Assembly (NCBI GenBank): GCA_046757585.1
Contig: JBHHYR010000015.1
Location: forward strand, 1-35,065
DNA: 35,065 nt
Direction of reading: 5' to 3'
Origin: JBHHYR01 sp046757585
Lineage (GTDB): Bacteria; Desulfobacterota; Binatia; HRBIN30
Part shown: in pieces, positions 24,936-33,706 of the stretch
Layout: every line of letters starts with the position of its first letter
How positions within the stretch are numbered: position 1 is the stretch's first letter
Position numbers and translations under genes: made by a program
The notes under the pieces: generated by a model
The model's database searches: none
What the model was told of the DNA's origin: nothing
The model's input: the letters and a program-made list of their open reading frames with translations, nothing else

Positions 24936-26648
24936 TCAGCTTGGTCTTGCTGAGATCTTTCCCTCTTCCGGGATGTACCACGGTGACGCGTACCACCAAC
25001 TACCGGGCTCCGCGATACCGTCCTCGATGAGGATGTGCATCAGGTTGTAGCCGATCGCCATCAAGCACAGGCCGCCGGGATGGGCAGCCGACTGGTGGGC
25101 GAGGTAGAGACCGTCAATGCCCGGCACCCGGTAGCGAGCCAGTTCCGGCAGCGGACGCTCGTTCCACCACTCGTCCCGGTCGCAACGGATTCCATACCAG
25201 GACCCGCCCAGCATTCCCGTGTTGCGGAACTCCTGTTCCAACGGAGATTCGCCCCAGATCTTGACCAAGTTGTCGGAGTCGACATTCTCGACGACAGAGC
25301 TGAGAGCTTGGCGCATGTACGCGTCCCACTTCTCCTTCTCCTTGTCCATCGCGTCCATGCCGTCCACGTTGTACTCGGGCGTCGGCACCATCATCCACAA
25401 GGGGCCATTGATATGGTAGCCGGAACGCGTGCATTGCGGATTCGTGGGATCGTAGAGGGAACTTGCAACCATGCCCCACATCGCCTTCTCCGGCGGGAGG
25501 GTGAGATTCGCCTGTCGGCCGAGCACGTCTCGCACATTCTCGAAGTACAGTTCGCGCGAGTCGGACGGGAAGAAGGTGCCGGTGAATGGGTATTGCTCGG
25601 CCGGCTGCCGCTGGTACTGGGGACGGTAGCGCAGCTCCTCACGAGTGAGGAAGTGCGTCATGTAGAGGCTTCCACCTTTGAGGCTGAGGTCTTTGATCCG
25701 CCGCATGAAGCCGGCATCCAGATGCTGCGGGCCGATCATCTGGAGGAAGGTCGGTTTGATGTGCGCGGCGCTGATCACCGCCTTGTTGGCCCAGATCTTC
25801 TTCGCACCCCACGTCGCGTCGTCACGCAGGCGGACCCCGACCGCGCGTCCATTGTTGATGAGGATCTCCTCGACCGGACAGCACGCGCGGAAGATCGCGC
25901 CGTGCGCGATCGCGCAACGAATGATCGCGTGGTAGTAGCCGTGCATGTTCCCGCGTGGGCCGACGGGCTTCGCAACCGCCGGTGGAAAGACGGTTGCCAC
26001 ACTACACAGGGCCGGGATGGCCACCCCTTCCATGTGGCCGTGCGCTCCCGAAACCAATGCCGTCCACGCCATGTTCACCTTGAAGGGCTCGGTGTCACAA
26101 TGCTCATCCATCAGGTCGAACATCGTCATCTCGAGCAGTTCGCGGCTCCACACCTCCGGGAGGTGCTGTTTGTACACCTGCATGTAGGGGATCGTGTGCT
26201 CGTTCAGCTCGACCCCGGGAGGATGGGGCGGGCACCAGAAGGTCGCCCGCATCAGATCCTTATAAAAGGAGGGCTCGGACAGCAGGCCGGTGATCTTTGC
26301 CCAGCCCAGCTTGTCCTGCTCGGTCACCATTGATGGCCCGTCGCTGGTGAACAGGTGCCGGTCGGCATCAAACGGCACCGGGACATTTGGGTTCCAATCC
26401 ATCCGGAAGCCGTAGCGCCACAGCTTCAGCTGCTCCCAGCCGGGGGCGGGTCCGCCGTAGTTGGCGATGGCGTGGGGCTGAATGCGCACGCCTGCGATGG
26501 GCTCCACGGTTTCCTGCGCTCCGCCGCATTCCGGTCGCTCCTCCAGCACGCAGACACTGAGCCCGCACTTGGCCAGATACGCCGCGGTCGTGGTGCCGTT
26601 GTGACCCGCACCTATGATGACCACATCGTAGCGTTCTTCCCTGCCCAT
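24936..26648 (-). CDS. FAD-dependent oxidoreductase, phytoene-desaturase-like (array member 4)
   Basis: A 570-residue flavoprotein with G13-A-G15-H-N-G18 and VLEERPECGGAQE. It belongs with the 28445 gene: both share ATFWCPPHPP or AAFWCPPHPP, the CCPVEEILINNG or CCPVDEILIDDG strand, and the ending SWWYASPWYIP or DWWYASPYYIP. The C-terminal flavin segment is LAHQSAAHPGGLCLMAIGYN, in which the usual Cys/Ala-Gly is replaced by His-Gln. The ATG at 26648 has a strong GGAGGTG. A gap of 88 nt to the preceding gene is the largest inside the array. It probably pairs with the 553-residue type encoded next to it. Confidence 0.9.
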   Translation of the reverse strand: MGREERYDVVIIGAGHNGTTTAAYLAKCGLSVCVLEERPECGGAQETVEPIAGVRIQPHAIANYGGPAPGWEQLKLWRYGFRMDWNPNVPVPFDADRHLFTSDGPSMVTEQDKLGWAKITGLLSEPSFYKDLMRATFWCPPHPPGVELNEHTIPYMQVYKQHLPEVWSRELLEMTMFDLMDEHCDTEPFKVNMAWTALVSGAHGHMEGVAIPALCSVATVFPPAVAKPVGPRGNMHGYYHAIIRCAIAHGAIFRACCPVEEILINNGRAVGVRLRDDATWGAKKIWANKAVISAAHIKPTFLQMIGPQHLDAGFMRRIKDLSLKGGSLYMTHFLTREELRYRPQYQRQPAEQYPFTGTFFPSDSRELYFENVRDVLGRQANLTLPPEKAMWGMVASSLYDPTNPQCTRSGYHINGPLWMMVPTPEYNVDGMDAMDKEKEKWDAYMRQALSSVVENVDSDNLVKIWGESPLEQEFRNTGMLGGSWYGIRCDRDEWWNERPLPELARYRVPGIDGLYLAHQSAAHPGGLCLMAIGYNLMHILIEDGIAEPGSWWYASPWYIPEEGKISARPS

Positions 26649-26736
26649 CGTTCACCTCCGTTTTCGCAGCGAGGTTCAGAGGCCTCACCGCGAAACTGGG
26701 GCCCCGTGAGTGGGAGGCCTCGACTGCAGCAGATTC

Positions 26737-28422
26737 TCATTCCAGATACGTTTTGATGTACCGCTCCATCGCTGGCGTCGGTTTCCACCACTTCTTCACC
26801 CCCAGGTCCTCGGCCACCTTGTTGGCGCCCAGATACCCAGGCCCGCCCAGCACGAGTCCTCCCGGGTACGTCGACGCACCGCAGACGTACAGACCCGTGA
26901 TGGGTGTTTTCGTGCTGGAGCACTCCTGGTTGGGACGGTAGCAGCCCATCTGCAGCGGCCCATAGTCGCCGTGTTTGATGGAGCCGCGGCGCATATTCGG
27001 GAAACGGATCTCGATCTCCTCCGGGTCTTCCATGGCGGTGCTGATGATCTTGTCCGGTGTCAGGTTCGGCGCTGCCTTCCGCCACGTCGCCAGCATGGCC
27101 GCCTGGATCTGCTCGCGTTGATTCAGCCAGCCGCCCTGCAGTCCGTAAGGCGCGTGGATCTGGAACATGGAAACGTACTTGCCGGGACGGTCACTCAAGG
27201 TGGGGTCGAAGAGGCTTTCGCACGTCGAATGGCCACCGAGGTTCTTGATGTCGATCTTGCCCGCCGTGACATTGTTCCAATGGGCCAACAGTTGATCGAC
27301 ACTCTCAATGCCGATGACGGCAGCGAAGGCCTCATTGATCCAAGGGTCGTCGGTGGCGTACTTCGGGGGCTCGTCGGCGGCAATGTGCAGGGTGTTGAAA
27401 CTCCACTTGTCCCACGCCCATCCTTTGACCGATTCCTTGAGCGGGCCGGGCAGGTGCTCTTCGCCGACCAGGTCGAGGAACGTCGTGTGGGGATCCAGGG
27501 TCGACATCACGACCTTGGCACGCAGGACGCGATCCTCGTGCGTGATGTGCACCCCAACGGCGCGCCCCTTTTCCATGATGATCTTGTCGACGGCTGCCGC
27601 TTCCAGAATCAACCCACCATTCTGGACGACTTGTCGTCCGAGCGCGCTCGCGAACTTGTGCGAACCGCCGTAGCAGTAGCACTTGTTCATGGCCCGATCG
27701 AGCATGAGGGGCACCATGAAACCCAGACCCGTCTCGTGCGGATCGAGCCCCCACATGCAGCTGGCGTACAGCATGAGCGCACGCACCTTGTCATGCTCGA
27801 AGGTGTCGGTGATGAGCTGCAACGGGCTTCGCTCGCCCATCTCCAGCATCTGCTGGCCGACCTTGGTGCGCTGCATGGCCATGGTAATCTCGATGGGCGC
27901 CATGGGGGGGATGTACGTCGCCGGCGCGATGATGTCGTCGACGATCTTGCGCCACTGGCGAATCACCTTGCCGAACGCGATGGCATCCTTGAACGAGAAC
28001 TTGCTGATCGAATCCTTGGTGTCCTGAACCATCCGGGTCAGCAAGACGGACGTGCCGTCCTCGAACACCATCCCGGTCTGGAAATTCGGCTTGATCCAGG
28101 TGAGGGCGGGACCGTCGAGCTCGAAATCCCGGATCGCCGGCATGTAATCGACCATCATGTGGTACAGGACATGGGGGTTGGACGCGTAGCAGGGATACAG
28201 GTTCTCTTCAGTGGCCAGGCCCCCTCCCACCTCGAAGCGTCGTTCGACCAGGGCGACACTCAAGCCGGCCTTGGCGAGATAGGCCGCGGCGATGAGTCCG
28301 TTCGGGCCGCCGCCGATGACTACGACGTCGAATTCGCTCTCATGGGGAAATTCCTCCTGCATGTGTCCGAACACGTCAGTAGGATCGTACTGAAACGTCG
28401 ACTGGTATCTGACATTCGACAT
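26737..28422 (-). CDS. FAD-dependent oxidoreductase, PYROXD2/phytoene-desaturase-like (array member 5)
   Basis: A 561-residue paralogue of the 23253 gene. A 31-residue N-terminal extension precedes FDVVVIG and the motif G37-G-G39-P-N-G42, followed by VERRFEVGGGLATEE and the HMMVDYMP motif. The C-terminal YVCGASTYPGG region is encoded by the 101-nt block shared with the other copy. I chose the ATG at 28422 (MSNVRYQS), which has GAGGGC about 6 nt upstream; longer readings to 28512 run into the upstream gene. It lies 22 nt from the 28445 gene. Together these two genes repeat the layout of the 23253/24936 pair. Confidence 0.9.
   Translation of the reverse strand: MSNVRYQSTFQYDPTDVFGHMQEEFPHESEFDVVVIGGGPNGLIAAAYLAKAGLSVALVERRFEVGGGLATEENLYPCYASNPHVLYHMMVDYMPAIRDFELDGPALTWIKPNFQTGMVFEDGTSVLLTRMVQDTKDSISKFSFKDAIAFGKVIRQWRKIVDDIIAPATYIPPMAPIEITMAMQRTKVGQQMLEMGERSPLQLITDTFEHDKVRALMLYASCMWGLDPHETGLGFMVPLMLDRAMNKCYCYGGSHKFASALGRQVVQNGGLILEAAAVDKIIMEKGRAVGVHITHEDRVLRAKVVMSTLDPHTTFLDLVGEEHLPGPLKESVKGWAWDKWSFNTLHIAADEPPKYATDDPWINEAFAAVIGIESVDQLLAHWNNVTAGKIDIKNLGGHSTCESLFDPTLSDRPGKYVSMFQIHAPYGLQGGWLNQREQIQAAMLATWRKAAPNLTPDKIISTAMEDPEEIEIRFPNMRRGSIKHGDYGPLQMGCYRPNQECSSTKTPITGLYVCGASTYPGGLVLGGPGYLGANKVAEDLGVKKWWKPTPAMERYIKTYLE
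26807..26907. repeat. 101-nt perfect repeat, copy 2 (within array member 5)
   Basis: This segment is identical to 23323-23423. After a single mismatch, similarity continues for about 14 bases and then falls to the level of the rest of the gene. It encodes about 33 codons with no synonymous difference between the copies. Confidence 0.85.
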
Positions 28423-28444
28423 CGTCTGCCCTCGTTTCTGCGTA

Positions 28445-30160
28445 TCAATCGCGGTGTGCGGACCTCTTGCCCGGCTGCGGAATGTAGTACGGCGACGCGT
28501 ACCACCAGTCACCTGGCTCGGCGATACCGTCCTCGATCAGGACGTGCATCAGATTGTACGGGATGGCCATGAGGCACAGGCCGCCGGGATGCCCCGATGT
28601 CTGGTGTGCATGGTACAGGGCTTCGATGGGGGTGCGGTAGCGGGCCAACTCAGGGATCGGGCGGTTGGTCCACAACTGATCTTCGTCGTGGCGGCTGCCG
28701 CACCACGTGCCGCCGATCAGGCCGGTGTTGCGAAACTCGACATCGCGACCGGTCGCGCTCCAGTGGTGGATGAGGTTGTCGTCCTCGAGACCGTCCACCA
28801 TCTGGCCATAGGCCTTGCGCATGTAAGCGTCCATCTCTTGCTTGTGTGTGTCGAGCGCGTCTGCGCCCTCCTTATGATAGTCCGGCGATGTGACTGCCAT
28901 CTCGAACGCTTGGGAAATGTAGCCCCGCGGATACACGGCCTGGCAATCGGTTGGATCAAAGGACTGAGGCGGCGCCTGAAACCACAGGGCGCGCTCCGGT
29001 GGCACGGTCGGCTGCCCTTTGCGACCGTCCACGTCCGCCACGTTCTCGTAATAGATCGCCCGCGAGTCACACGGATACACGCCGAGGCCAGGTTGCCGAT
29101 TGGGACCCACGTAGCGTATGTCCTCCTCGAACCTCGGCTTCAGGTGCAGCTGTCTCTTGGTATGGAAGACAGACACGTACAGCGTCTGGTTCTTCAGGCT
29201 GATGTCCTTCACCTTCCGGATGAAGGCCGGGTCGAGGTGCTTCGGTCCGACCAGCTTGAGGAAGGCTTGATGCACATCGCAAGCGGCAATCACGGCTTTG
29301 CTGGCGCGGATGATTCTGCCGCCCATGGCCGCGCTCTCGCGCAAGCGGACCCCCACCGCCCGTCCGTCGTCGATGAGGATCTCATCGACCGGGCAACAGG
29401 TACGCACCGCCGCGCCATGGTGCACCGCGGCGCGATGGATGGCATGAAAGTACCCGTGCAGGCCACCGCGTGGAACGCTTCTCTGACCAGTGTTCGGCAA
29501 GGTGAGGAGCTGAACGCAGAGCACGGCCGGAACCGCCACGCCATCCCAGTGACCGGCGGCACCGGATGCCCAGGCCGCAAACGCCATCGCAGTCTTGAAG
29601 TGCTCAGTCTCACAGTACTCGTCGAGCAGATCGAGCATGGTCACCTCGCGCAGCTCGTGCGTGTACATGTCCGGCTGGTACTTCTTGTACACCTGCATGT
29701 ACGGCACATTGTCGTCCGTGACCTCCACTTCGGGAGGGTGCGGTGGGCACCAGAAGGCCGCGCGCATCAGCTCCCTGGTGAACGGCGGTTGGCCGAGCAG
29801 GCCACCGAGCTTCGCCCACCCCATCTTGTCTTTCATCGAGATGGGTCGCCAGCCATCGGTGCACGCCAGGGCAGCGGTCTCCTCGCTCGACGCGAAGCCG
29901 GGATCCCACTCCATGCGGAAACCGTACTTGTGCAGCTCGAGTTGCTCGAACCCCGGCGCCGGCGACGCGTACATCAGCACGGCATGGGGATAGATGCGCA
30001 CGCCCGGAATCGGTTCCTGCGTTTCACAAGCCCCGCCGCATTCTGTTCGTTCTTCCAGGACGCAGACGCTCAGGCCGCATTTGGCCAGATACGCTGCCGT
30101 CGTCATCCCGTTGGGCCCAGCGCCGATAATGACGATGTCAAACCGTTCATCCTTACTCAT
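28445..30160 (-). CDS. FAD-dependent oxidoreductase, phytoene-desaturase-like (array member 6)
   Basis: A 571-residue paralogue of the 24936 gene. It has G13-A-G15-P-N-G18, then VLEERTECGGACE, and the C-terminal segment YHAHQTSGHPGGLCLMAIPY and WWYASPYYIPQPG. The ATG at 30160 (MSKDERFD) is preceded by GGGAGG at 5 nt spacing; the open frame continues far upstream, but only as shadow of the neighbouring gene. It is 23 nt from the preceding gene. As in its paralogue, His-Gln replaces the small residues usual in the C-terminal flavin loop, a subfamily feature that may affect flavin or substrate handling. Confidence 0.9.
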   Translation of the reverse strand: MSKDERFDIVIIGAGPNGMTTAAYLAKCGLSVCVLEERTECGGACETQEPIPGVRIYPHAVLMYASPAPGFEQLELHKYGFRMEWDPGFASSEETAALACTDGWRPISMKDKMGWAKLGGLLGQPPFTRELMRAAFWCPPHPPEVEVTDDNVPYMQVYKKYQPDMYTHELREVTMLDLLDEYCETEHFKTAMAFAAWASGAAGHWDGVAVPAVLCVQLLTLPNTGQRSVPRGGLHGYFHAIHRAAVHHGAAVRTCCPVDEILIDDGRAVGVRLRESAAMGGRIIRASKAVIAACDVHQAFLKLVGPKHLDPAFIRKVKDISLKNQTLYVSVFHTKRQLHLKPRFEEDIRYVGPNRQPGLGVYPCDSRAIYYENVADVDGRKGQPTVPPERALWFQAPPQSFDPTDCQAVYPRGYISQAFEMAVTSPDYHKEGADALDTHKQEMDAYMRKAYGQMVDGLEDDNLIHHWSATGRDVEFRNTGLIGGTWCGSRHDEDQLWTNRPIPELARYRTPIEALYHAHQTSGHPGGLCLMAIPYNLMHVLIEDGIAEPGDWWYASPYYIPQPGKRSAHRD

Positions 30161-30183
30161 ACGGGCCTCCCAGAATCCCTCAG

Positions 30184-31812
30184 TTACACGTATCCATGCT
30201 CGCGTGCGGCGGTCATGTACCCGGGCTCCTGCCACCACTTCTCGATGCCGAAGTCCTCGGCGATCGCGTTGGCGCAGTTGTACCCGGGGCCGAACAGCAC
30301 CATGCCGCCCGGGGCCACGCTCGCACCTCCAAGATACAGGTTCTTCACCGGTGTCCTGTATTGGGAGCAGTCCTGGTTCGGCCGCAGGTAGCCCATTTGC
30401 AAGGGGTGATAGGCCCCCTGCTTGTAGCTCCCCTTGACCATGTTCGGAAATTTGTTCTGGATGTCCGCCGGCGTGGTCAGATACGTCCACAGCACGGTCT
30501 CCCGCGTCACGTTGGGGGCGTACCGTTGCAGAACCGACAGCTGCCTCTCGACAGCTTCCTGCCGGTACGTATGGTTCAACCACCGTTCGCAGCCGCCGTC
30601 TTTCAAGTCGAACGGCGCCATCTGCGAGATCAGGCCGGTGGCTCTGTTCGCGGGCGCCTGGCCCGGATCGTGAACGCTCGGGAAACAGCAATTGTAGCCC
30701 GCCTGCGCCGGCATTTCGCCGTTGCTCATCGCGTCCCAGTGGCCTTTGAGATCGGCGAGACGTTCGTAGCCGAGCACGTAGATGAACGCACGGTTGATGT
30801 CGGGTTGGGATTCAGCAGCGTGAAACCTGGGCGGTGCGGCCAAGGCCAGATGACACACGGTCAGACTCCATGGTTCCCACTGCCAGGTACGGATCATGTC
30901 GACGAACTCGCCTTCCAGCTTGTCCTCGCCGACGTACTGCAGGAACGTTTGATGCGTGTCGATGGTACTCACGACCGCCTTGTCGGCGAAGTAGCGGGTA
31001 CCGTCCTCCAGCTCGACGCCCTTGGCCGTCCCATGCTCCACGATGATGCGCGTGATCCGCACACTCGTCCGAATCTGCCCGCCGTGCTCGAAGGTGGATT
31101 TGAGCAGGGCGTTGGACACCCTGTGTGAGCCGCCGGCCGTGAGGCAACAGTTGGTCATGCGGTTCAGGTAGACGGGCATCATGTAACTCACCCCGGCCTG
31201 CGAGTAATCAAGGCCCCAGTGGCAGGCCAGGTACAGCAGGAGCGTCCTGACGTGCTCGTTCTCGAACCGCTCGTAGATGATGTCCTCCGGGGTCTTTTCC
31301 GCGTACTCCGACAACGCGCGGCCGAGCTCGGTCTGCTCCGCCTTGGCGGCCAGCAGCGGTGCGGCCTCCATCGGGACATAGGTCTGCGGGCCGAGGATGT
31401 TCTTCATCAGCGCGTCAAACTGGCGCTGCATGGCGCGATAGCTGTCGGCGTCTTTCTTCGAGAACCTGGCGATTGACGCGCAGGTCCGCTCGACGTCGCG
31501 GTACAGGCACAGCGCCCTGCCGTCGGCGAGCGGCATCGCCACTTGCAGGTCTGGGCAGATGTGCTTGACGCCGTAGCGCTCCTCGAACTGGAAATCCGGG
31601 TAGACCGGCGCGTAGTCCACCATCATCATGTAGACCGCGTGGGTGTTGTGGGAGTAGTCGGGCAGTGTGACCTCTTCGGTACACAGGCCTCCCCCAGCCT
31701 CGAAGCGCCTCTCCAGGAGAAGAACCTTCTGTCCCGCCTTGCTGAGGTACGCGCCAATGGCCAGGCCATTGGGCCCGCTTCCGATAATGACCACGTCGAA
31801 GGTTCGTGTCAT
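30184..31812 (-). CDS. FAD-dependent oxidoreductase, PYROXD2/phytoene-desaturase-like (array member 7)
   Basis: A 542-residue flavoprotein with G11-S-G13-P-N-G16, then LLERRFEAGGGLCTEE, and HAVYMMMVDYAP, the latter close to the HMMVDYMP motif of the 23253/26737 type. The C-terminal segment is YLGGASVAPGGMVLFGPGYN. It is clearly related to that type but lacks the long N-terminal extension. The start is ATG 31812, with GGGGTGGCG directly before it; a GTG at 31818 is equally possible. It sits 57 nt downstream of the 31870 gene. It may be the progenitor-like or substrate-variant member of the group. Confidence 0.9.
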   Translation of the reverse strand: MTRTFDVVIIGSGPNGLAIGAYLSKAGQKVLLLERRFEAGGGLCTEEVTLPDYSHNTHAVYMMMVDYAPVYPDFQFEERYGVKHICPDLQVAMPLADGRALCLYRDVERTCASIARFSKKDADSYRAMQRQFDALMKNILGPQTYVPMEAAPLLAAKAEQTELGRALSEYAEKTPEDIIYERFENEHVRTLLLYLACHWGLDYSQAGVSYMMPVYLNRMTNCCLTAGGSHRVSNALLKSTFEHGGQIRTSVRITRIIVEHGTAKGVELEDGTRYFADKAVVSTIDTHQTFLQYVGEDKLEGEFVDMIRTWQWEPWSLTVCHLALAAPPRFHAAESQPDINRAFIYVLGYERLADLKGHWDAMSNGEMPAQAGYNCCFPSVHDPGQAPANRATGLISQMAPFDLKDGGCERWLNHTYRQEAVERQLSVLQRYAPNVTRETVLWTYLTTPADIQNKFPNMVKGSYKQGAYHPLQMGYLRPNQDCSQYRTPVKNLYLGGASVAPGGMVLFGPGYNCANAIAEDFGIEKWWQEPGYMTAAREHGYV

Positions 31813-31869
31813 CGCCACCCCGGCACCGAGCGCGTTCGTTGCGGTCTGCCGAGCCTCGAGCGTAACACA

Positions 31870-33597
31870 CTAGTGCGCCGGTGCCCGTGCCGCATCGCGT
31901 ACCCTCTGCTTGACGATCTTGAGCTGCTCGACGAGCGAATCCGGCTCTTCCTTGCCGGGCTCGTCCCAGGGTTTGCCGAGCCCGAGATCCTTGGCGATGA
32001 CTCGGTAACAGTTGTACGACTCGGTGGCCCCGGCGTTGGATCCGACGTGCCACGCCCCGCCCGTGGCATACAGATGCTTGATCGGGGTACGGTGGTTGGC
32101 CAGCTCAGGAGTGGGTCGATTCTCCTCGGTCTGGAACGGCGAGCGATCAATTCCCGCCATCGTTCCGTTCGGTCCCAGGTTCCGCATACGCCGGTGATCG
32201 TAAGCGCTGTTGGTATCGACCCCGATGACATTGTCCCACGTCATGTTCGGGGCGTACGCTGTCCAGATGGTAATCAACTCGTCCGCATAACGCTTCTTGA
32301 TCTCCAGCCATTCCTTCTCGCAAAACGCGCTGGCGGGTGGGGCAAGCTGTTCGCTCTGCACGACGTGCTTGCCCGGCGGCGCGAAGCCCGGGTCCACCAG
32401 GCTGTGGCAGCCGACTGTGGGGGCGTAGTCGTCGAGCGGCGGAAACTTGTGCAGCCTCTGATACATGCACTCGCGCGCGATGTGCATCGGATCAGGGTCC
32501 GGCTGTAGTCCGAGCCATTGGCACTCGTGGATGTCCGGATTGAAAGCCTCGGCCTTGTATTGCGGTGCCTCGTGAACCGCGAAGCTGTACCACATCAGAC
32601 AACCGAACGTGTCGCGCAGCAGTTGCACGCGTCGCTTCAGTACAGCGTCAACATGTGCCTCGCCGATCAAATCGAAGATGAGCTGATGCGGTGAGAGGGT
32701 GCTGACGACGAGCCGCCGCGCGGCGATCTCGCTGCCATCGGCGAGGCGTATGCCGGTCGCCGTTGCGTTTTCGATGATGGCCGTCTCCACGGGTACGTTG
32801 GTGAAGAACTGGCAGCCGTTCCGGACCAGGATTTGGTGTGCCGCATGGGCGATCTGGTGTGTGCCCCCGCGGTTGAAGCCGATCGTCGGGAGCGTAGCGC
32901 CCAGACCCACGGTCATCATACCCGTTCCGGCCTCATTGATATCGATGACCGATGAGACTGCGAAGCGCAGAATGCAGGATTGCAGCTCGTGGCTTTCGAA
33001 CCATTCTTGTGCGGCGCGCAGTCCGCTGGCTTTCATCGTGAGCGAGTCCGGCGTGAAGCCGCTTTCCATCAGTTTAGGCAGGAGCATCGCCTGTCGTTCC
33101 ATGACCTCGCCGCTGACGCGATCCTCGGCCGGCTTGAACAGGGTGTCGATGAGGACCCTGAAGTACTCATCGGTCTCGGCGAGGCTCCACAGCTTGAGCC
33201 ACGTGTCGGCGTCCTTGTTCGAGAACCGAGCGATTTCGTTGGCGGTACGCTCCTGCGTTGGATCGTGCTTCAGGCTGTAGATGGCGAGACAGTTATCCTT
33301 GTCCCGGAAGACGAAGCCGTCGCTGCACGTGTGCTGATCCCACTGTGCTCCGTACTCCCAGAACTCAGGGAAGTCGCGCCACACTGGTGCGTAGTACCAG
33401 GGTAGGATGATGTTGGCGTGCGTATTCCCGCGAAATCCTGCAGCGGATATCTCCTCCGTGGCGAGACACCCGCCGATTTCGTGCCGGCGTTCGAATATAC
33501 CGACGCTCAAGCCGCCGTACTTGATGAGGTACATTGCCAGCAGGAGCGCTTTGTTCCCTCCGCCGACGATCACGGCGTCGAACGTCTTGTCAGCCAT
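31870..33597 (-). CDS. Divergent FAD-dependent oxidoreductase, phytoene-desaturase-like (array member 8)
   Basis: A 575-residue member, first of the flavoproteins in transcription order. The dinucleotide loop is G12-G-G14-N-K-A17, so the third glycine of GxGxxG is Ala; FERRHEIGGCLATEE follows. The C-terminal region reads YATGGAWHVGSNAGATES, without the PGG element seen in members 3-7. A segment near the C-terminus (LGPNGTMAGIDRSPFQTEEN) is peculiar to this protein. The ATG at 33597 has AAGGAGG at 5 nt. It may still bind FAD, but it may have a different substrate or act as a regulatory or structural subunit. Confidence 0.85.
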   Translation of the reverse strand: MADKTFDAVIVGGGNKALLLAMYLIKYGGLSVGIFERRHEIGGCLATEEISAAGFRGNTHANIILPWYYAPVWRDFPEFWEYGAQWDQHTCSDGFVFRDKDNCLAIYSLKHDPTQERTANEIARFSNKDADTWLKLWSLAETDEYFRVLIDTLFKPAEDRVSGEVMERQAMLLPKLMESGFTPDSLTMKASGLRAAQEWFESHELQSCILRFAVSSVIDINEAGTGMMTVGLGATLPTIGFNRGGTHQIAHAAHQILVRNGCQFFTNVPVETAIIENATATGIRLADGSEIAARRLVVSTLSPHQLIFDLIGEAHVDAVLKRRVQLLRDTFGCLMWYSFAVHEAPQYKAEAFNPDIHECQWLGLQPDPDPMHIARECMYQRLHKFPPLDDYAPTVGCHSLVDPGFAPPGKHVVQSEQLAPPASAFCEKEWLEIKKRYADELITIWTAYAPNMTWDNVIGVDTNSAYDHRRMRNLGPNGTMAGIDRSPFQTEENRPTPELANHRTPIKHLYATGGAWHVGSNAGATESYNCYRVIAKDLGLGKPWDEPGKEEPDSLVEQLKIVKQRVRDAARAPAH

Positions 33598-33706
33598 GCC
33601 GGCCTCCTTCCACCTTCCCCGATCCGCCGGAGCACGGGACACCGACACCTGTGCGCGCCGCAGGAGCCGCGAACCGCTGGTCAGGAGTCGAGCGCATACC
33701 CGCCTT

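Noticed and set aside
26710..30391. Two plus-strand open frames of more than 600 residues opposite the flavoprotein genes
   Set aside because: They are the complement of conserved flavoprotein codons and have no motif of their own; long shadows are expected at this GC content.
28446..30691. 748-residue reading of array member 6 from 30691
   Set aside because: The first 177 residues are a shadow of the 30184 gene; the ATG at 30160 with GGGAGG begins the conserved domain.
19728..33597. Ordinary carotenoid biosynthesis operon
   Set aside because: No phytoene synthase, prenyl diphosphate synthase, cyclase or hydroxylase gene is present, and the eight paralogues are too varied for a standard pathway.
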